Source of the DNA: Chelonoidis abingdonii
Lineage: Eukaryota; Chordata; Testudines; Testudinidae
Assembly (NCBI RefSeq): GCF_003597395.2
Contig: NC_133771.1
Location: forward strand, 58,696,353-58,760,352
DNA: 64,000 nucleotides
Direction: 5' to 3'
In this document: piece after piece, positions 1-12,239 of the stretch
Layout of the letters: each line of letters begins with the position of its first letter
Numbering within the stretch: the stretch's first letter is position 1
Made by a program: the position numbers and the translations under genes
The notes under the pieces: generated by a model
Told to the model about the DNA's origin: nothing
The model's database searches: none
What the model saw: the letters and a program-made list of their open reading frames with translations, nothing else

Positions 1-2080
1 CTACAATGAAGCCACAGTGAAGCTGTGTATAATCTATATTCTCCAGTAAGATAACCAGAGCTTCTATCTATAATGTGCCTGGCAGGACTGATCCTGAGAG
101 TTTGCAGGACCTTTCATCTTCATTCCCTAAGATAGCCTCCCCTATGACAACCTATCTGTATCACCTTTCACAAACCATGGCAAACATCTTTTCAACGCTT
201 CAGGAGGCTCAGTGGTAACTACTGACCCGCTTACACTGAAAACATTTGAAAATGACTAAGGAAAAAGCTGCACAAGGGAATATGTGTAGGAACTTTAAAC
301 TGGAGATGAGAGTGTGAGGATGTGTGTACTCTTTGTTGCAAAAAAGGAGGCAGGAGAGGAAATGGGAAAAGTCCCAGGCAGAAGCTCTACAGTGAAGCAG
401 AGAGAATGTTGTTTTATAGATAATACTGTTATCTTTATTCTAATAAAGTTCCTTGCTCGCTTTTAGAAGAAGGTGACTCTTTCCCATTGTTGTGCCACAG
501 AGAGAACTGGCTGAGAGAGTAACTGAATTGAAACTGAGATGAGAGAACAATTAGATTTGAAAGAGTGCTGTTATTAGTGTTGCTGTGGCTGGCAAATAAT
601 GTGGCTATGCCCAGGTTTCCCCTCCTGTCAGGCCTTATTAAACTACAAGAGAGGCTAAGGCGGAAATTGGTGCCTGATGGTAATAGTATTATTTCCTTTC
701 CCTTCCAGCTAAATTTTAAACCTGGATATTTCTCCATCTTTGTAAACAAGCAAATCAGTAGCATGATATGGGATGGAGGGAAATTGGAGAGGTATGGTAG
801 GGCATGGGAATGTCTGATCATAAAATAATTTTGGAAACTGTCAATATAAAATGATGGCAAATACACACCTTAAACAGCTGCTGAGACTACCAGAATTGCA
901 GCTTGTACCTCTGTAACCTAATACTCTTCTTTTTAATAGATCAATTCAGAAAAGATTGCACACTTTTTATTAATGGTACTAAGTGACACACTTTGTGCTG
1001 TACCACTGGGAGTCTTTATTTTGGCATTTGTAGATGTCTACCTGAATGACATCCATCATTCCAGAGGGAACATATTTCTGTGAACCACCCTTCTAGCTGT
1101 AGCATCCTGTAGGATCCTTCAGGGGGCAGGTACTGTGCGCATGTAAAGTACTTTTTGAGATTCAAAATAAGAGCATGAGACAATAAATAAGGGAAGAAAA
1201 TGATGTAAATATAAGTTACAGAGTAAATGGAATTGCAGAAGCTAATGTATAGAGCATTTATATATACCTATTGCACTGCAGGATATCACATGGTAAATTA
1301 AATGTTGTTTTATGTAGTATCAAGAATAATTATGTCTACACAAAATGTGTTGCTGCCATTTACGGAAAGTGTGAACTGAATGAATACATTGATCTGCTGT
1401 ACTGAATACTCCTAGCATATTGGATAAAGTCAGATTTTTAATAATATTACACCATCTGGAATCATACGATCAACTCCTCCATATTTTAAATGTTAAAATA
1501 AAATTAATAAGTGAAATTTGAAACTAAAGTGGTACACATCAACACAAAAATGCCTGTTGCTAGGCATCACTTAGTCCCACTGTGACTGTTTAGATGCCAA
1601 CATAAAGAAAGGTGGTGAGACTTCTCCACCTTGAAAACACTTCATCAGGAAGCATAGCAGATGCTACAAAGGAACCAGGTTAGATCTATCATCCTTACAG
1701 ATCCAACAGGAGTGCAAGAAGTGGTCAGGAAAATGGAGAACTTCTACCATTCCCACCATATTTTTATCCCTGTCTGGAAAGTTTGTCCTATTCCCAGAAG
1801 GGTTAGGTGAAAAGTGGAGTTAAATATCTGGGGGTAATAAGGAACATTTTCCTGGCCAGAGTCTGTACTGATTTCATTCTTTTTTTTTTTTTGGATGGGG
1901 GAGATGAACCAGTGAGATTTGGGTCAGAGACTGGGATGTATATATGCTTCTCAATTTTGTACCTGCAACATATATCAGAGCTGCATACTGCTGTGGTATA
2001 GGTTAGTACTTTCTGTAATATAAGACAGCACAAATACACTATGCAATACACTTTCCTACACTCTTGTATTATTCTGTTAC
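1..2080. other. no gene recognised
   Basis: I see no exon with supporting splice sites and no repeat I can name here. A 143-codon minus-strand frame at 435-866 has low-complexity composition, resembles no family I know, and is best read as chance. A short poly-T run lies at about 1879-1893. Confidence 0.5.
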
Positions 2081-2084
2081 ATAT

Positions 2085-2995
2085 TTATAGAGTTCAAGGC
2101 TAGAAGGGATCATTGGATCATCCAGTCTAACATTCTATATATTACAGGCCATTATCCTAAGTGAGCCCAATAACTTGTGTTTGACTTAAGCATATCTTCC
2201 AGAAAAGCATCCAGTCTTGATGTGAAGAACATCAAGAGATGGAAAATCCACCACTTCCGTTTCTAGCTTGTTGACTTAGTAGTGGCTAAGTACTTAAAAA
2301 GTTGTGCCTGATTTCTAATTTGAATTTGTCTGGCCTGAGTTTTCAGCTATTGATTCTTGTAGTGCCTTTGTCCACTAGATTAAAGAGCCCTTTAGTAATG
2401 GTATTTTCTCCCAATATGTAGATACTGTAGTCAGGTCACCTTTCAATCTTCTTTTTGAATAAGCTAAAGATACTGAACACTTTAAATATCTCAGGGTCAA
2501 TAATCTTCTCCAGGTCTCAAATAATTTTTGTGGCTCATTTCTGCTCGCTCTCCAATTTTTCAAAGTCCTTTTAAAAATGTGGACACCAGAACTGGATACA
2601 GTACTCCAGTAACAGTCTCATCAATGCCATATACAGAGATAAAATCACCTCCCTACATCTACTCACTTTGCCCCTATTAACACATTTCAGGATTTTTTAT
2701 TTATTTATTTATTTATTTATTTGCTTGCCATAACAACACACTAGGAGCTTGTTCAGTTGCTTGACCTCTAAATCCTTTTCATTGTCACTGCTCTCCAGGA
2801 TACAGCCCCCCTTCAGTAGGTATGGCCTGCATTCCTTGTTCCTAGTTGTATCACTTGGTATTTGAAGCTATATTAAAAGGCTTTTTATTTGAATGGGCCC
2901 AGCTTACCAAGTGATCCAGATTGCTCCACATGACCGTTCTGTCCTCATAATTCTTTAACACTCTGTGTAATCGACACATTTTATCAGCAAATTTA
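2085..2995 (-). mobile_element. CR1 LINE fragment, antisense
   Basis: Read on the minus strand, this matches the 3' half of a turtle CR1 element. It covers the end of the reverse transcriptase and the region that closes in the 'tagaagggatcat' 3' tail, which on the plus strand is the left edge near 2105. The same text recurs at 15110-16415 and 55565-55805. It has many small indels and no usable frame, so it is an old dead copy. A TTTA microsatellite has grown inside it. Confidence 0.85.
2693..2722. repeat. (TTTA)n microsatellite
   Basis: About seven TTTA units follow a short T run, inside the CR1 fragment. Confidence 0.95.
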
Positions 2996-4234
2996 TATTG
3001 CTGTAGTTCTAAAGCACACCAAGTACTGGGCCCATTGTGCTAGGTTTGTATAAATTAATGGTAAATGACAGACAAGGCGCTTACAATGTAAAATATGCCA
3101 TCAGCTAAGTCTATAAATCTAAGCTCACATTTAGTGAGAAATAGTGTAATATACCATTTCCCGCTTGTCTGAAGGGAAGGGCAAGAGAGAGGGAGGGGAG
3201 AAAATATCACCAAATATGTTTGAAATCAAGTATACAAGATATCCTATAGCACAATGTTTTGAAAGGGACCCACCACAAAAATCTTTAGAGACATTTTGTC
3301 TTGAGAGAAGGGAACAGCATGGCCTTCAGTCAATATATATGATGGTTTTGTGCAGCAGGAGTAGTTCTTAAATTCTTGACCAGACAATCAGCTGCAGAGG
3401 AGAGTCCAGCTGTTTTTTCATAATCCCAGCATTTTAAGAGTTTAAGCAGCAAATGCCAGAAGCTGCTGCTGTTAAAAAATATACAGTACATACAAATAAA
3501 TTGGATTGGGGTACTGTGATGATCCCTTTGAAAATGAGTTTGGGGAACTAATGATAATCAGGCTTTATTTCCATCACTAATGACGTCAAAAGAACACATC
3601 CATTATCAGACCAGGCTGAAGCATTATTTGATGGAAGAAATCTAATGAAGATATAATGGAGCTTTCCTATTAAATCAACAGCACAGAGTAATAGACAGAT
3701 GTCCTAATTACACTTCATCATACCTAGCGGCAATATTAGCTAAGTTTAAAAGGACACTGCTGAGGTATTTTTCACGATTTTCAGAATCAGTTTTCTCTGC
3801 AATTGGAGGATTAGTACTCACTCAGATCAGCCATCTTAGCTACAGCAACAGAAAGGTCAATCTGTGCTTGACTTTTATTTAAGAGGCTGGAGCTTGTTTT
3901 ATAGCAGAACTTCACAAAAGCAGCTCTTTTCAACAAGTTGCAGTACTGTTAAGGAAACAGCACGTGTTTTGGAATCAAGTTTCCCTTATCTTTTACTGTG
4001 GTCATTGTTAATAGGAAAGACTCAGTGGTGGGACATGGTTAAAAATCATCCATGTTTCAATAATTAACTCCCAATGTCTTTTCAGCAGAAACATAAACGC
4101 TATTTTTAGAATAAATGGCCACATGGAAAACACGAATGCATATATATCCTTGTTATTAAGGTTTATTCCTACAGTAACACCAGGTCCAAATGTCAGGCTT
4201 CTGTAATGGAAACTGTGCAGCCTGTGATAGAATT
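2996..4234. other. no gene recognised; old repeat remnants
   Basis: The segment at 2996-3110 ('ttgtgctagg...gcttacaatgtaaa') belongs to an ancient interspersed repeat also seen near 7440-7550, 24940-25020 and 44340-44430. The rest holds only short frames, including 67- and 68-codon ones, without coding support. Confidence 0.4.
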
Positions 4235-4393
4235 AAGGAAGAATAATCATCACAGAATCACAATACATTTTCCGTGTAGATTCTGAGTACATTTTAAGGG
4301 TAGCCTCATGCAGAGCATGTTGCAATAATCTAACCTGGAAGTTACAAAGGCAGGGAACAGTGTAGTGGAATATTCACAGCCTCTTAAACAGCT
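4235..4393 (-). mobile_element. L2-like LINE fragment, antisense
   Basis: The minus-strand frame contains AFVTSRLDYCNML followed by RLPLKCTQNL. This matches the C-terminal part of L2-type reverse transcriptases, where TSRLDYCN is the hallmark. The fragment stops where the next element begins, so the hAT-like element appears to have inserted into it. Confidence 0.7.
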
Positions 4394-5226
4394 GTAAGTG
4401 AGGGCTTGGCTACACTGGAGAGTTGCAGCGCTGGTGATGGGGTTACAGCTCTGCAACTCACTCTGTGTCCACACTTGCGAAGCACAGCCAGCGCTGCAGC
4501 TCCCTGGCTGCAGCGCTGGCTGTACACCTGGTCTGCTTGGGGTGTAGCGATTCCAGTGCTGGTGATGCAGCGCTGCTCATCAAGTGTGGCCACCAAAAGC
4601 ACTTTTATTGGCCTCCAGGGTATTAAGAGGTATCCCAGAATTCCTGTCCACAACAAACCGGAAGAATGACTGAACTATGAGCTCCCCGGAGCTACTTATC
4701 TAAAAAACAAACACAGCTGCTCTTTGCTCCAGTGAGCGAGCCGAGGCAGGGGAATTGCTTTGGAATGTTCACAGCTGTTTGCTTGAGGAGAGAGGGGAGG
4801 GGGGAGTCCGTGTTGAGCAGCTGCTTATGTGGTCTGAAGGCTATTTAGGAGTGCATAATTTGCATTTAGTGAATAAGAGAGAGGTGGGGGAAGGGTCAAA
4901 ACTTTTTAAATGATTGAAGGTAGATGCTGTGTATCTTCCAGTCCTTAGAACTTGCAAGGCAGAGAGCTGAGAACAGTGTCAGCTCCAAAAATCCACTCTT
5001 TCTGTCTCCCCCACGCTCCCTGTCACACTCTACCCCACCCCGCTGTTTTGAAAAGCATGTTGCAGCCACTTGAACGCTGGGATAGCTGCCCACAATGCAC
5101 CACTCCCAACAGCGCTGCAAATGTGGCCACTCTGACAGCTACCAGCGCTGCAGCTTTCCCTACACAGCTGTATGAAGACAGCTGTATCTCCCAGTGCTGT
5201 ACAAATGTAAGTGTAAACATACCCTG
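4394..5226. mobile_element. non-autonomous hAT-like DNA transposon
   Basis: The ends are imperfect inverted repeats: 'gggcttggctacactgg' on the left, and on the right 'gtaagtgtaaacataccctg', whose complement starts CAGGGTATGTTTACACTTAC. Inner repeats of 'cagcgctg' occur at both ends. The flanks aaacagct (4386-4393) and aaacaggc (5227-5234) could be a decayed 8-bp target duplication. There is no transposase frame. The exact left edge is uncertain by a few bases. Confidence 0.6.
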
Positions 5227-5264
5227 AAACAGGCACTAAGTGCCAGATCCTCAGGAGGTATAAA

Positions 5265-6127
5265 CAGGTCCAGATTAATGCAGGAGATTTAGGGGCTGCA
5301 GCTTAGGGCCCCGGGCTAAGTGGGACCCTGGCACAGCAGGGATCAGGCAGGCAAGCTGCCTGCATGCCATGGCCCTATACCGCTCCCGGAAGTGGCTGGC
5401 TGCTCGCACATTTCTGTGGCCCCGGGAGAGCAGGACAAGCGGCTCCGCACTCTGCCCCTGCCCCCAGCACTGTCTCCACAGCTCCCATTTGCCAGTTCCC
5501 AGCTAATGGGAGCAGTGGGCATGGTGCTTGTGGGCAGGGGCAGTGCATAGAGTCATGCTGTTCCACTCCCCCTAGGGGTGCGCAGAGACATGCTTGCAGC
5601 TGGCTACTTCTGGGAGTGACATGGGGCCACGGCATGCAGGCAGGCAATCTGCCTGGGCCCTCCTGCACTGCCAGCTGAGAGCCACCTGTGGTAAACGCCT
5701 CCCAACCAGAGCCTGCACCTCGCACCCCCTCCTGCACCCCAACCCCCTGCCCCTGGTCAGAATCCCCTCCTGCACCAAACTCCCTCCCAGAGCCTGCACC
5801 TCTCACCCTCTCACACTCCAACACCCTGTCCCAGCCTGGAACCCCCCCTGCACCTAAACTCCCTCCCAGAAAAAAACTAATATAACAGCTGTTCCAAGGT
5901 AAGAAGCAGGCTATTTTGAATTAATTTAACTATATTCTACATGTTTTAAGACTGAAATGTAACCACAAAATGGCTTTATGTTAATTAAAAGGCAAATTTA
6001 GTATAGCGTTAATAGCCTTGATACCATAATTGTGATCATTTTGTTTTAAATTAGGGAAAAGACTTGTATACAGGGTCCTACAAAATCTAATGGCCCCGGC
6101 CCCCACAGGAAAGTTAATCTGGCCTTG
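5265..6127. mobile_element. non-autonomous hAT DNA transposon
   Basis: The element starts CAGGTCCAGATTAA and ends TTAATCTGGCCTTG, a 14-bp terminal inverted repeat with two mismatches. It is flanked by GGTATAAA (5257-5264) and GGTGTAAA (6128-6135), an 8-bp duplication with one mismatch, which is the hAT size. The GC-rich interior (5310-5870) gives long open frames on both strands that are composition artefacts. Confidence 0.8.
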
Positions 6128-6274
6128 GGTGTAAATGAGCACAATCTATTGATTTCCATACACTCATCTTACAATTTGCAATGCGCTCATCTTCTTGATT
6201 TTCAGGATGCAACAGTAGCACATACAGCCAAATCCTCGGGCAGTGTAAATTAATACAGCTCTATTGACCTCAGC

Positions 6275-6418
6275 CTAACCTCACCCTTTCTATCTAATCT
6301 AGACAAACCTTTGTGTCTGGCAGGAAGAGGACAGTACAATGAGCCTCACTCACCTGGTCATGCAGTTACACCTTTCCTGATGGTCGAAGTACTGGAGCTC
6401 TCTCTTTGTTTCCCCCTT
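6275..6418 (+). repeat. left arm of a long inverted repeat
   Basis: This about 140-bp segment recurs as its reverse complement at 6989-7128. Differences are a 6-bp insertion (gttaca, about 6363-6368) and a handful of substitutions. Neither arm matches a repeat family I can name. A 570-bp spacer separates the arms. Confidence 0.9.
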
Positions 6419-6988
6419 CTTCATCATAGGGTTGTGAGGGACTCCCTAGTGCCACCTCTGCTGCTGACAAGGGAGGTGAGGACCCTGCTGCCACTCCTTT
6501 GGGAACTGAGGGGGCCTCATGCCATGCCCTTCCTCTTTGGGAGGAAAATGTGTTGTCATTGTAAGGGGTGGGGCCACCAGGGAGGTGATTTGTTGTGCTT
6601 AAAACCTTGGATTACCTCAGTCTGACCCTGGTCTTTACCATCTATGAGGGGAAAAATCCTCTCCAGCTGACAGATTGTTGGAAGATATCCTATAAACACT
6701 GTTACCTCACTGACCAAAACCAGATGAAACACCAGCAGAGAAGACTATTTATAATCTGTTTGGATATCACCTAACTGAGCTGGTTCTGTCAGTCCAGATC
6801 TAAATGTGGTAAACCACAGTTAGGTTCCAATTCTACTTTCACTTGCAACTGTTCAATTCTAGTCAGACAGTTCTTTCACTGAGGCTGTTCTTTTAAAGTA
6901 TGTGAGATATTGGTTTGGGGGTTCTTGTTTTTAACCCTACTATTCAATGAGCATTGTTTATGTTTTTGTTTTGTGGGGGGAAAAGTGA

Positions 6989-7128
6989 AGGGGGGGGGAA
7001 CAAGGAGAGAGCTCTAGTACTTCGACCATCAGGAAAGGTGCATGACCAGGTGAGTGAGGCTCATTGTACTGTCCTCTTCCTGCCAGACACAAAGGTTTGT
7101 CTAGATTAGATAGAAAGAGTGAGGTTAG
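6989..7128 (-). repeat. right arm of a long inverted repeat
   Basis: Reverse complement of 6275-6418 at roughly 95% identity, judged by eye. The outer edge ends near 'gtgaggttag'. The inner edge fades in a G-run whose partner is a C-run in the left arm. Confidence 0.9.
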
Positions 7129-7591
7129 CCCACCATTTATGGTATAATGCAACTGAAATCTTTTGGGGGCACTGAATGCATTTACTTATCCCACCTTAAT
7201 GTCTTATCCCACTTGTTCAGCCATCTAGCAGTAAAGATTCAGTAGATGTAATTGTTTTGCCAACTCTGTTAAAAAATAAATTTGGTTGAGTTTTAAAAAA
7301 ATCAGAATCTTTACTTTGAATAGGTCAAGTGGAATGCAATTTGCAAGTGAAACTGCAGGCAGGATTTAGGCAGCCAAATGCAATTGCCCAAAACTTGAAT
7401 TATTATTTGAATTGCAGTAATGCCTCAGACCCCAGTCACAGGCTAGGACCACACTGTACTGACAGAATAACTAGAGATGGTCACTTCCCCAAAGCACATA
7501 CAATCTGAGACAGACAGGTGGATACAGACAGATGGTAGAACATAAGGAAACAGTATTCATCAGCCTGATAGGCAGTGGGCTTAACACACCA

Positions 7592-8548
7592 GGGGCTAGA
7601 TCCACAAAGGGACTTGGGTGATTAATTGCCCCTATAGGCACCTGAATAAAACACTGAGACAACACAGACAGCCTCAGAACCCCTACACAGCTGCTGCCTA
7701 AGTTTCCATCAGTGGGCATGTGCAAAATAATCTAAGCCCCAGCAGGATTCTCAAAGGAGGCATAAAGTGTGTTCCAGAATACCCAATATCCAAGACAATC
7801 AACTGGATGTTGGAGATCTGTTTTCATACTCCCACTCTGCCTGATTTTGAGCAATGTCTTGAATCCAGGTCTCCCACAGCCTAGGACAGTGCCCTAAACA
7901 CAGGCTATTGGGTATTTAGGGGGGGTCGCTCTTTCTCAATCTCTCCAAATGAAGATGTGCCATTTTGTATGAAATAATTAAATAGTCCTTGGACCAGAGA
8001 GCAGAAGTCAGTAAGGGCATTCATCAGAGGTGTGGGAGACCTAAATTCAAGAGAACCCAATCCACTGACTAATAAATTATTTATACACATAACAGTTTTA
8101 ACAAGAGAGCACCACACCCAGAAGCCTGGTGGTTAGGGCACTCCTCGGGGACATGGGAACCCCAAATCAGGCAGCGTGAGGAGTTGAAAACAAGCCCCTC
8201 AGGGAAGAGCCCTAACCCCTGGGCTATTAGCTGTACTGGACTGGTTTTCTCTCCTTTGTGGACATACTTAACTCCAGGAGATGGTTCACAGCTGTGAATC
8301 CTCAATGACAGCAGGTGCTCAACTCCCTTTGAGGGTCAGGTCTCAAGCCCCACTCTTCTCTATGGCATTTCCTACTCAGTAGGAGGTGGCTTCTTTCCGG
8401 CCTCTATGGATCCCCTATCTAGGCACCTACATCCCCCTATTGTATGGGGAGCCTAGACACCTAACTTAGATCTGTGAATGCCACTGGCCAGCAGCATACC
8501 TTCAAATTAGGTGTTGCATCACCTAAATCCCTTTGTGGATTTAGCCCC
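7592..8548. mobile_element. DNA transposon with 29-bp terminal inverted repeats
   Basis: The left end reads ggggctagatccacaaaggg and the right end, complemented, reads ggggctaaatccacaaaggg. The inverted repeat continues for about 29 bp. No clean target duplication is visible. The interior has no transposase and contains 'ccctaacc..tgggctatt' blocks. A relative lies at 10410-12230. Confidence 0.65.
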
Positions 8549-8559
8549 AGCTGCATGAC

Positions 8560-10400
8560 TGTTGTCTTTTTTTTTAAACAGACATGGTTAGGATTTCAGC
8601 ATTATGTCTCATCTGAAAAGACAATACTTCCATATGCACAGAGTAGCTCAACACCACAGTGGTGAATTGTTTCAATATTAATTCAGAGGAAAGAGTGCCA
8701 CCTGCTGAATAACCAAGACCACTTTCTGAACCGTCTGGATTTCCTTGGAAAACTCTCACTCCTACTGAGCTTGTGAAGTCTTAGGAAAAAGGAGGAAAAC
8801 AAATATAGGTGGCAATCCTTTTCTGCCCTGTACTTGCTAATGCTCTATAAATGCTCCAGGAGAATGGCATCAATAAATTGTTGTACCAGAAATCATGTTA
8901 GCTGTTGTCATAGAACATTTTTTCTGGCTGGGATAGGCAGCATTCAATTACCCCGCTATTGGTACCAATAAGCCAACTGCCACTGCCACTAAGAACTGGA
9001 CTATTTCTTATGGGAGTTTAGCATCAAGATCAGCCTCTTCCACCAAGATGGCTATCCATGCCCATGCTGGTTTTCCTTCTACAAATTAGTTTTTGCCTAA
9101 TTCATTACCTTGTGCATGATGGGAATGATCTTTTCCCTTGTTGAATTATGTGTAAAATCTATAATGAATTGTACAGTGCTCAAAAAGGTTGAACATGTAG
9201 AGCAATTGTTTTATGTAGGTGAGTAATGACCCTGTCTTCTGTATCAGGATTTTACTTTAAAAATTTTGTTCAGGTTCCTTTGTATTTTTTGTGCTACCTG
9301 CTGTAAGAGTTAAACACTAACTTTCTCTGTGATTTAAGCTGTGAATAGAAGAGCCAGAATAAAGGAAAACAGTGAGGGAGACCGACTGAGCCAACTTTCT
9401 GTCAGTCTTACATGCTGATTATAAGTCTCACACTGTGCAGTTACCCCTTGGAGTATTTTACAAAAGATTGAAAATTCTGTTGAAAAGGTAAATGGAATTA
9501 ATTTAGAACAAAATTGAAAGAATTTTCTGACAGGCTTTGTTCTAATGAAGTAAGGAATTATTTTTGTATCATTTACATTCATCGGGCACAGTAAAGCTTG
9601 TTGACAATCTGAGTAGCTTTATAAAGCAGCATTGTATGTGGGAGATGGCTTAGCCTGTTCTACAATTTCGTTGTTTTAGAATTATTTTTTCCCCTTAATG
9701 TGACTGATTTTAATATGTTGTGAAAAACAGACTTCCCCCCCTTGCCACAAAACATTTTTTGTGCACTCCCCTATTCAGGAAACACTGGAGTGTAAGCATT
9801 TCTCACTTTGCTATCTGATAACATTTAAGATTAGCCAAAAAAGGTTGCTACAAACTGTTAACGTTATTTTAATCTCTGGTTCCTTTTAATCTTAAACACA
9901 TCAGAAGTAGCATGGTTTTTCTTGAAGAACAAAGCATTCAAGTTTTCTTCCATATTGTTAATTAAACTGGGCAGTTTTATAAATCAGATTAATCTCCTTT
10001 TTAAATATTCACTGTTAAATTATACCACCATACAGTCTAAATTGGTCATGTGTTAATCAATGAATAACTAATTCAAATTGGCTTTTGTGTTTATGACTGT
10101 CTATTAAAAAAATAACTTCCATTTTATTTATGCAGGAACATACTGTATTTATACCACCACAGTTAGGGCCATATTGTACCATTATTTAACTGATTTCAGT
10201 GAAGACTTCTGCTTAAAAAATGAAAGCAGGATAGATCCTTAGTATATTTTTGAAAAGCATTAAATAACATTTCTCTGTTGGTGACTCTATTGAAGCAAGT
10301 AACATCCCTCATTGTGACACCAGAGTCATTCAAATTTGGAGATCTGGAGTTACAGATCTTAGGGGAACATTTTCAGATGTGCCTAAATCCCATTTCCATT
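8560..10400. other. no gene recognised
   Basis: AT-rich sequence with only short frames. I see no splice-flanked exon, RNA gene or nameable repeat. Confidence 0.4.
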
Positions 10401-10409
10401 GAGATTTCA

Positions 10410-12230
10410 GTGCCTAAGAGCTAGATCCAAAAGGATACTGAAGTGCCTCACTGCCTCTTTACGTGCCCAAGTCCACCATCTAGATACCACTGACATTCAC
10501 AAAACCACTGCTCAGCTGCTGCCTAACCCTGTAGGCACTTAAATCCCCATAGGCACCTAAGTTTCTGCCGGTGGCTATGTGCAAAGTCATCCAAACCCTG
10601 ACACTGCCCCATAATTAATGAGCTGTTTAGAACCCTTGCTCATGCCTGGCCAGGAGTCTCAAACTAGGCCACAAAAGAGAGGAGGGATGCACCCCCTGGA
10701 TCCTCGCACCCCCAGAAGTATGTAAGGGACACCTACATGTGCACACGCTCTGCCCAAACTAGGATCCAGATGGTGCCTTCTCCCTTCATGTGGCTTTGGC
10801 AAAAAACTGCAGCGGGGCCGGCCAGAAACTCCAGCTGCTAGGGACAGAAGCGACCAAAGCCCAGACCTGTAGGCATCCAGAGACTATTCTGCAGCTTTGA
10901 CTGGACTTTCTCTGCCTTGTGCTGAGTGACTGTTCCTGCCAACCTTCTCCCCCTCCTGCCGTGTAGCTTCACCCCTCACCTGCAGGGTCAGATATACCCC
11001 TCACACACCCCTAGGCCAGCATCTTCTACACCCCCTGCCTAGAGCCGACCTTCATGTTTTCCATAAAAAATGAAATTTTTAACCCACTTTTAACTTTTAG
11101 GCATCCCTAGGCACATGCCGACTGTGCCTATTGGAAATCTGGCCTTGCATATCCACACCTCTTATTCCTTGACCTGCTCTCCCAGCCCATTCCCTTCTCA
11201 TGTAGCTGATCCCCTAAATGGCCTTCCACTCTGTGAAAAAATCCTGTGGCACTAACATGCCACTTCCTGCCATCACATTGTTGACTCTACTTGTGTGTTC
11301 TACCCCTTCCCCCACTTGAGTCTGTCTTGTCTGCGTAACCCCACGGCGCTCCCCTGGGCTCCTGGGGCTCTGTGCACTGATAGCTTGGGCGGGAGGCAGC
11401 GCTGTCTCTGATAGTTAGGGGGCCAAGGGCAGACTCAGCCTCTCCTAGGCAAGTCAGTGGCGAGAGGAGAGACACCATGTTGAGCGCCAGGGACCCTGTC
11501 AGCGCAGAGGCCAGAGAGCAGGGGTCTGATCAGTGTCTGAGAGAAAGGAGGCAGCAGAGTCAAATGGCTGACAAGTGAAAGCTGGGGAAGAAGAATTAGT
11601 CTGATCAATGGGAAGTGAGATGCCTGCCCTGGGCACTCTAGGGAGGAGAGAAGCCAATCTGAGTAGCATGGAGCCAGCAACAGAAAGGGCTGGATTGGCT
11701 GAGTGAGCTGGTTAGTCCCAGGACTGCACCCAGGTTCCCCTGAGAAATGACTTTTGGGGATCTGGAGGCAAGGATTTGAAACCAGGCAAATGCCATAACC
11801 ACTGGGCTATTGGCAGTGTGGGGGATCTCTTTCCCTCTGTTTTTTTTTTTTGCAAGAAAGGGCTGGCCTGCCTTAGATGGCAAACTGCAGGAGAGGGTTC
11901 ACAGCTGAGAATCCCAAGTGGAGATAGGCACTTCCCTCTACCTGTCAGTCAAGTGCTTAAGGCCCAGATCAGTGGGAGTTAGGCACCTAAGTACCTTTGT
12001 GGATCTAGCCTTTAAGCCCTGCCCTTTCCTCTGCATTTTGCTTCTGGATAGCTTAGGTGGCTCCCTGATCAACTTGCTGGCTTCTGGGAATCTCTTTGTT
12101 AAGCACCTAACTCTTCCCATATAATGCATAGGGTATCTGGGCACCTCAGTCAGGGCTGTGAATTCAAACAGGTAGCAGGGCATCTAGGAGTTAGGCATTG
12201 CAACTAAGTCTCCTATGTGAATCATGTCCT
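10410..12230. mobile_element. diverged, enlarged relative of the 7592-8548 transposon
   Basis: Blocks in the same order as 7592-8548 are visible: 'agctagatccaaaagg', 'cagctgctgccta', 'gcacctaagttt', 'ccactgggctattgg', 'ggttcacagctg' and a decayed right end near 12225. About 1 kb between roughly 10650 and 11700 has no counterpart in the other copy. It may be a separate insertion that I cannot name. Confidence 0.5.
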
Positions 12231-12239
12231 ATATCCCTT

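Noticed and set aside
435..866. 143-codon minus-strand frame
   Set aside because: No family resemblance, Ser/Leu/Phe-rich, no splice or promoter context. Chance frame.
5375..5824. 149-codon minus-strand frame
   Set aside because: It lies wholly inside the GC-rich interior of a non-autonomous hAT element and its translation is low-complexity.
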